This document shows positions 59,515-64,000 of a stretch of DNA of 64,000 nucleotides, in pieces (positions within the stretch are counted from its first letter, which is position 1; each line of letters starts with the position of its first letter). Origin of the DNA: Streptomonospora nanhaiensis (lineage in GTDB: Bacteria > Actinomycetota > Actinomycetes > Streptosporangiales > Streptosporangiaceae); assembly GCF_013410565.1 (NCBI RefSeq), contig NZ_JACCFO010000001.1, positions 5,890,001-5,954,000 on the forward strand, written 5' to 3'. The notes under the pieces are model-generated. The model was not told where the DNA came from and did not search any database. It saw only the letters and a program-made list of their open reading frames with translations. The position numbers and the translations under genes are program-made.

Positions 59515-60765
59515 ATGCCCAGCGACACCCCGGCGGCCGGTTCCGCGCCCGGGGCGGCGGCCGCCGCCGGCGACGCGCCGGCGCCCCGCCGCGACCCGGC
59601 ACCCGTGGACGTGCTCGTCGTCGGCGGCGGGATCGGCGGCCTGGCCGCCGCCCTCACCCTGGCGCGCTCCGGGCGCTCGGTGCGACTGCTGGAGCGCTCG
59701 GCACAGTTCGGCGAGGTCGGAGCCGGGCTCCAGCTCGGGCCCAACACCACGCGGCTGCTGGCCGCCTGGGGCCTGCTGGAGGAGGTCGTCGGGGTCGGCG
59801 TGCTGCCCCGGCGGCTGGTGTTCCGCGACATCCTCACCGCCGAGGAGCTGACCCACCTGGACCTGGGAGAGGGCTTCCGCGCGCGCTACGGCGCCCCGTA
59901 CGTGGTGGTGCACCGCAGCGACCTGCACCGCATCCTGCTCGCCGCCTGCGAGCGCGCCGGGGTCGAGCTGGTGACCGGGGCGCGCGCCGAGCGCGTCGAG
60001 ACCGCCGGCGAGGCCGCCCGCACCTTCTGCGCCGACGGGACCGTGCACGCCAGCGGCGCCGTGGTGGGCGCCGACGGCCTGCACTCGCGGCTGCGCGACC
60101 AGATCGTGGGCGACGCGCCGGTGGAGTCGGGCTACGTGGCCTACCGGGGGACGTTCCCGCTGGCCGAGGTGCCGGTGGACGTCAGCCAGGACGACGTCGT
60201 GGCCTGGCTGGGGCCGGGCTGCCACTTCGTGCAGTACCCGCTGCGCCAGGGCGAGATGCTCAACCAGGTCGCGGTGTTCCGCAGCCCCGCGTTCGCCGCG
60301 GGCGCCGCCGACTGGGGCGGGCCCGAGGAGCTGGACGGCGCGTTCGCCGGCGCCTGCGCCCCCGTGCGCGCGGCGCTGGGCTACCTGTGGCGCGACCGGT
60401 TCTGGCACATGCGCGACCGCGAGCCCGCCGACACCTGGGTGCGGGGCCGCCTGGGGCTGGCCGGCGACGCCGCGCACCCCATGCTCCAGTACCTCGCCCA
60501 GGGCGCCTGCCAGGCGCTGGAGGACGCCCACGAGCTGGCCCGCCAGGCCGACCGGCACGCCGAGGCGGGCGCGGTGGACTGGCCGCGCGCGCTGGCGGCC
60601 TACCAGCGCGTCCGGGTGCCGCGCACCGCGCGGGTGCAGCGCACGGCGCGGCTGTGGGGCGACATCTGGCACGTGGACGGGGTCGGCGCGGTGCTGCGCA
60701 ACGAGCTGATGCGCACCCGCGACATGTCCTCCTACACCTACGTCGACTGGCTCTACGGCGCCTGA
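59515..60765 (+). CDS. 3-hydroxybenzoate 6-monooxygenase-like flavoprotein hydroxylase
   Basis: The 416-residue class A flavin monooxygenase has DVLVVGGGIGGLAAALTLAR (dinucleotide motif), the GADGLHS (DG) motif and GDAAHPMLQYLAQGACQALE, the last being characteristic of 3-hydroxybenzoate 6-hydroxylases. It would make gentisate from 3-hydroxybenzoate using NADH and oxygen; salicylate 5- or 1-hydroxylation is the alternative. A Pro/Ala head of about 28 residues precedes the fold. AAGGAGG stands before the ATG, 74 bases after the isomerase. A terminator hairpin follows. Confidence 0.9.
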   Translation: MPSDTPAAGSAPGAAAAAGDAPAPRRDPAPVDVLVVGGGIGGLAAALTLARSGRSVRLLERSAQFGEVGAGLQLGPNTTRLLAAWGLLEEVVGVGVLPRRLVFRDILTAEELTHLDLGEGFRARYGAPYVVVHRSDLHRILLAACERAGVELVTGARAERVETAGEAARTFCADGTVHASGAVVGADGLHSRLRDQIVGDAPVESGYVAYRGTFPLAEVPVDVSQDDVVAWLGPGCHFVQYPLRQGEMLNQVAVFRSPAFAAGAADWGGPEELDGAFAGACAPVRAALGYLWRDRFWHMRDREPADTWVRGRLGLAGDAAHPMLQYLAQGACQALEDAHELARQADRHAEAGAVDWPRALAAYQRVRVPRTARVQRTARLWGDIWHVDGVGAVLRNELMRTRDMSSYTYVDWLYGA

Positions 60766-60784
60766 GCCGCGGGGGACCGGGAGC

Positions 60785-60820
60785 GCGGCCCGGGCGGTGC
60801 GGGGGCGCCGCCCGGGCCGC
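60785..60820. terminator. bidirectional hairpin terminator
   Basis: GCGGCCCGGGCGG (60785-60797) pairs perfectly with CCGCCCGGGCCGC (60808-60820), 13 bp with a 10-base loop, between the convergent hydroxylase and styrene-monooxygenase-like genes. Confidence 0.7.
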
Positions 60821-60850
60821 GGCCCGGGCGGCCGGCCGCGTCCCGGGGGC

Positions 60851-62098
60851 TCAGCCGGCCGGTGCGGCGGGGGCCGGCCGGGCGGCGTCGTACTCGGCGA
60901 CCAGGGCGCGCGTGGCCGCCTCGTCGGGGAACCACGCGGCGAGGTCGGCGGGCTGGTCGAAGCCGCGGACGAACCGGTCGGCGAGGTCCTGGTGGCGCCC
61001 GGCGGCCAGGCAGAACTCGGTGACGTAGGCCGGGTGGTAGTGCAGCCGGGCGGCGAGGTCGCCGGTGAAGTGCCGGGCGTGCTCCATGTAGCGGTCGAAG
61101 GTGGCGAACATGAAGTCGGTGTCGAAGGGGCGGTCGCCGTGGGCCAGGATCGCCTCCAGGTACACCTTGGCGGCCACGCAGGCGTTGTTGGCGTCCTGCT
61201 GGAGCGCCGGCGAGGTCACCACGACGGTGTCGCCCATACCCAGCACGGACCCGCCCGAGGGCAGCTGGGCCACGGGGGTGCGCACCATGGGGTTGGCCAG
61301 GTCGAGCACCGCGGCGCGGCTGTCGGCGAGCACGGCGTCGCGGTAGAGCTCGTGGCGCTGGGGCAGGAACTCCCGCAGCAGCCCGAGGATGACGTCGAGA
61401 TGGGCCTGGGGGTTGACCCGGCGCGGGAACCGCGACATCGGGCCGTCGGCCGGCCCGGTCACGCACAGCTGGCGGCACCGGCCGCTGACCGAGAACCCCG
61501 GCCAGGTGAGCAGGTGGCCCAGGCCCGGCACGATGTCGACCTCGATGAGGTCGCCGCTGTCGCCGGGGTCCTCCACGAAGGCGATGGCGGTGGAGACCGG
61601 GGGCATGCGCGCCACCGGCCGGGCGGGGTCGACGTCGAACACCTCGGCCAGGCCCTGGTGGCCGGTGGCGACCACGGTGAGGTCGAACATGCCCACGAGG
61701 TGGTCCAGGTCGGTGACGGTTGCGCCGTGCAGCACCACCGTGCCGCCGTTCTCCTCGAACACCTCCTGCCACACCGCGATCTTGACCCGCTCGTCCACGG
61801 CGTGGGCCGGGGCGGGCAGCCGTCCGGTCCAGTCGAAGGCGGTCTCGCCGCCGGGACCGAAGCCCCGGATGCGCATCCCGCTCAGCCGCGGGGCCTCCTC
61901 GGACCAGAAGTCCAGGCCGTACTCGCGCTCGGCGGCGTGGGCGGTGTCGAAGAGGGTCTGCATCGACACCGCGCGGCTCTCGTACAGTTCGGCCGAACTG
62001 CGCACGGTCATGAGCGTGACGTCGTAGCCGTGCTCCTGGAGACACAGGGCCAACTGGAGCCCGGACTGCCCGCCGCCGACGATCAGGATCTTGCGCAC
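60851..62098 (-). CDS. styrene/indole monooxygenase-like FAD oxygenase (StyA family)
   Basis: The 415-residue two-component-type flavin monooxygenase begins KILIVGGGQSGLQLALCLQE and contains VTLMTVRSSAELYESRAVSM, FSVSGRCRQLCVTGPADGPM, LGMGDTVVVTSPALQQDANN and FDTDFMFATFDRYMEHARHF, in the order seen in StyA oxygenases, which epoxidise styrene or oxygenate indole using FADH2 from a separate reductase. No StyB-type reductase is in the window. The GTG at 62098 follows GGGGGCG; an upstream ATG in frame at 62194 would add a hydrophobic, non-family head. A palindrome stands 38 bases upstream. Confidence 0.85.
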   Translation of the reverse strand: MRKILIVGGGQSGLQLALCLQEHGYDVTLMTVRSSAELYESRAVSMQTLFDTAHAAEREYGLDFWSEEAPRLSGMRIRGFGPGGETAFDWTGRLPAPAHAVDERVKIAVWQEVFEENGGTVVLHGATVTDLDHLVGMFDLTVVATGHQGLAEVFDVDPARPVARMPPVSTAIAFVEDPGDSGDLIEVDIVPGLGHLLTWPGFSVSGRCRQLCVTGPADGPMSRFPRRVNPQAHLDVILGLLREFLPQRHELYRDAVLADSRAAVLDLANPMVRTPVAQLPSGGSVLGMGDTVVVTSPALQQDANNACVAAKVYLEAILAHGDRPFDTDFMFATFDRYMEHARHFTGDLAARLHYHPAYVTEFCLAAGRHQDLADRFVRGFDQPADLAAWFPDEAATRALVAEYDAARPAPAAPAG

Positions 62099-62135
62099 GT
62101 TTTCGCCCCCCAGGTGGAAAAAGCACAGAGCCGCA

Positions 62136-62156
62136 ATTCGGGCGGTCCGCCCGAAT
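62136..62156. promoter_or_regulatory. palindrome upstream of the StyA-like gene; flanking gene-free interval
   Basis: ATTCGGGCG-GTC-CGCCCGAAT is a perfect 9-bp dyad with a 3-base centre, extended by outer CGC/GCG pairs with one bulged A. It lies 38 bases upstream of the StyA-like start and may be an operator or a 5' leader hairpin. The stretch 62157-62436 is distinctly AT-richer than the rest of the window; its short open frames have no family resemblance and are not called. Confidence 0.5.
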
Positions 62157-62436
62157 GCGAAAAGGGTGGGGGCTATGTTCCTTGGGCGTAACATCCCATG
62201 CCAAATGGGTCACGCTGCGTGATCGAGGGATGTCGGGAATCGGCGGGAAGAAAGCGTGGAAAACGGGGGAAATGCGGGGAAAGCGGATGCCTTGGAATTC
62301 ATGGGATCATCCGAAAGGCGAATTTGAGAATACCCGCCGGTAATTCACATGGGTGCGCGCGCCCGCTCCCGCGCACCCCCCGCACCCGCCCCGGCGCGCC
62401 CTCCGCCGCGCGCCGGGACGGGCCGCACGGCCGCCT

Positions 62437-64000
62437 CTAGTGGGCGTCGCGGCGCACCACGGGCCGGCGGCCCTTGATGGTGCTGTTGCGCAGCGCGCTG
62501 ATCACCTCGTCGGCGGCGGAGTCGGGGACCTCCACGAGCGAGAACCGGTCGGCGATCTCGATGGAGCCGATGTCGCGCCCGCTCAGCCGCGACTCCCCGG
62601 TGATCGCGCCCACCAGGTCCTGGGGGCGCATCCGCGCCCCGCGCCCGGCGCCGATGAACAGCCGCGTCATGCCCTGCGCGGGCGCGCGCCCCTGGCGCCG
62701 CTCGCGCCGCCCGCCCTCGCGGCCGCCGCCGTCGCGCCCGCCCCGGCCGCGCGCGCCGCCGCGCTCGGGCCGCTCGGCCACCCGCACCTCGGGGATCTCC
62801 TCCTCGTCGTCCACCGGGCCCGACGCCTCGTGGGCGAGCTTGACCGCCGCCAGGGCGACCTCCATGACGTCGAACTCGTCGGCCAGCGTCTCGACCACCA
62901 CGCGGAACCGGTCGAGGTCGTCCTCCTCCAGCAGGTTCTCGCGCAGCGAGGCCGCCGTCAGCTCCAGGCGGCGCGCCCGCATGTCGGCGACGGTGGGGAT
63001 CTTCTCGACGTTGACCGTGTAGCCGGTGGCGCGCTGGATGCTCTTGAGCATCCGGTGCTCGCGCGGCTCCACCAGGGTGATGGCCACGCCCTCGCGCCCG
63101 GCCCGGCCCACGCGGCCCACCCGGTGCACGTAGGACTCCGGCGCCGAGGGCACCGTGTAGTTGACGACGTGGGTGAGCTGCTCGATGTCCAGGCCGCGCG
63201 CCGCCACGTCGGTGGCGATCAGCAGGTCGGCGGTGCCCGCGCGCAGCCGGCCCATGGCGCGGTCGCGCTGCTCCTGGCTCATGCCGCCGTGCAGCGCCTC
63301 GGCGCGGTGCCCCCGCGCGTTGAGCACCTCGGTGAGCTGGTCGACCTCCTCGCGGGTGCGGCAGAAGACGATGGTGGCGGTGGGCGCCTCGGCGTCCAGC
63401 AGCCGGCCCAGCGCGGCGGGCTTGTGCGCGCGGGGCACCACGTAGGCGCTCTGGCGCACCAGCGGGGCCTGGTCCATCTCGCGCGCGGGCCGGGCGATCT
63501 GGATGCGCACCGGGTCGGTCAGCGTGCGCCGGGCCATGGTCTCGATGCGCGGCGGCATGGTCGCCGAGAACAGCACCCGCTGGCAGCCCTCGGGGACCTC
63601 CTCCATGATCGCGTCGATGTCCTCGGCGAAGCCCATGTCGAACATCTCGTCGGCCTCGTCGAGCACCACCATGTGCAGGCCCTCAAGCGAGAGCGTCGAG
63701 CGGCCCAGGTGGTCCAGCGCCCGCCCGGGGGTGGCCACGACGACGTCGACGCCGCGCTCCAGGCTGTGGATCTGGCGGCCGATGGGCTGGCCGCCGTAGA
63801 CCGGCAGCACGCGCACGCCCAGGTCGCGCCCGTAGCGGTGCACCGCCTCGCAGACCTGCATGGCCAGCTCGCGGGTGGGCACCAGCACCAGGGCGGCGGG
63901 TGCGCGGCCGTCGCGCTCCTCGGGCAGCCGCTGCAGTATGGGCAGTGCGAATGCGGCGGTCTTGCCGGTGCCGGTGGCGGCCTGGCCCAGCAGGTCGCGC
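62437..64000 (-). CDS. DEAD-box RNA helicase with DbpA-type RNA-binding domain, N-terminus cut by window end
   Basis: About 520 codons are present and the frame continues past the last base. Motifs in order: AATGTGKTAAF (Walker A, within the last 60 bases), VLVPTRELAMQV, VVVATPGRALDHL, VVLDEADEMFDMGF, VLFSATMPP, TIVFCRTREEVDQL, LLIATDVAARGLDIEQ and YVHRVGRVGRAGREG. Then come a helical linker, an Arg/Gly-rich stretch and a C-terminal DbpA-like RNA-binding domain (MTRLFIGAGRGARMRPQDLV to LVEVPDSAADEVISAL). Such CsdA/DeaD relatives remodel rRNA and structured mRNA, often at low temperature. Only the Q-motif and extreme N-terminus are missing. Confidence 0.95.
   Translation of the reverse strand, partial: RDLLGQAATGTGKTAAFALPILQRLPEERDGRAPAALVLVPTRELAMQVCEAVHRYGRDLGVRVLPVYGGQPIGRQIHSLERGVDVVVATPGRALDHLGRSTLSLEGLHMVVLDEADEMFDMGFAEDIDAIMEEVPEGCQRVLFSATMPPRIETMARRTLTDPVRIQIARPAREMDQAPLVRQSAYVVPRAHKPAALGRLLDAEAPTATIVFCRTREEVDQLTEVLNARGHRAEALHGGMSQEQRDRAMGRLRAGTADLLIATDVAARGLDIEQLTHVVNYTVPSAPESYVHRVGRVGRAGREGVAITLVEPREHRMLKSIQRATGYTVNVEKIPTVADMRARRLELTAASLRENLLEEDDLDRFRVVVETLADEFDVMEVALAAVKLAHEASGPVDDEEEIPEVRVAERPERGGARGRGGRDGGGREGGRRERRQGRAPAQGMTRLFIGAGRGARMRPQDLVGAITGESRLSGRDIGSIEIADRFSLVEVPDSAADEVISALRNSTIKGRRPVVRRDAH

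Noticed and set aside
62155-62440. Two short plus-strand frames in the AT-richer gap before the helicase
   Set aside because: They overlap each other, lack family resemblance and have poor starts; the region is more likely regulatory.

Overview
The window is about 64 kb of very GC-rich actinobacterial chromosome. Several points favour a Nocardiopsaceae-type organism (Thermobifida, Nocardiopsis or Streptomonospora relatives): a mycothiol-type maleylpyruvate isomerase, XRE/DUF5753 plus DUF397 genes, tandem GAF-ANTAR regulators, and a GH9-CBM3 cellulase behind the 14-bp operator TGGGAGCGCTCCCA known for Thermobifida CelR. No rRNA, tRNA or CRISPR array was seen.

Region 1 (1-11 kb) is mostly housekeeping and transport. 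It holds the end of ctaB, an N-terminally truncated phosphotransferase, a PrsW-type protease overlapping ctaA tail to tail, an ArsR/SRPBCC pair, an ABC exporter, a cobalamin riboswitch ahead of a btuF/btuC-like pair, and a PCMT-like methyltransferase coupled to a 26-codon ORF. Region 2 (11-21 kb) holds the CelR-type cellulase and a seven-gene minus-strand run: PPOX-class flavoprotein, adenylation-carrier-reductase NRPS, P450, then queC, queE, queD and folE (the complete route to preQ0). This looks like a biosynthetic cluster for a 7-deazaguanine-linked product and is the most promising novelty here.

Region 3 (21-24 kb) is a small XRE/DUF397/zinc-finger module followed by an array of five tightly spaced RNA-type hairpins and a NUDIX remnant. 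Region 4 (24-37 kb) carries a STAND NTPase with TPR repeats, an enoyl-CoA hydratase homologue without the usual catalytic glutamates, an amidase with a Gly-rich replaced middle, three GAF-ANTAR genes (two frameshifted), an IS5-family element and a twice-frameshifted MetE/UROD-like gene. It reads as a decaying or indel-prone zone.

Region 5 (37-51 kb) is a GntR-centred divergon for sugar-acid or hydroxy-acid catabolism. One arm has an enolase-superfamily dehydratase, an SDR and an FAH-family hydrolase. The other has a TctCBA tripartite transporter, a LarA-like racemase, an Ldh2-family dehydrogenase, the nickel-pincer cofactor genes larE-larB-larC and a DapA-family aldolase, many joined by 4-bp GTGA overlaps. 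Region 6 (51-62 kb) has an SDR, HxlR regulator, hemerythrin-like protein, MFS/FAD-oxidoreductase pair, then an IclR-controlled gentisate pathway (3-hydroxybenzoate 6-hydroxylase-like enzyme, gentisate dioxygenase, maleylpyruvate isomerase, fumarylpyruvate hydrolase) and a styrene/indole monooxygenase-like flavoprotein. The window ends inside a DEAD-box helicase with a DbpA-type RNA-binding tail. All functional statements rest on motifs and context read by eye; no database search was run.
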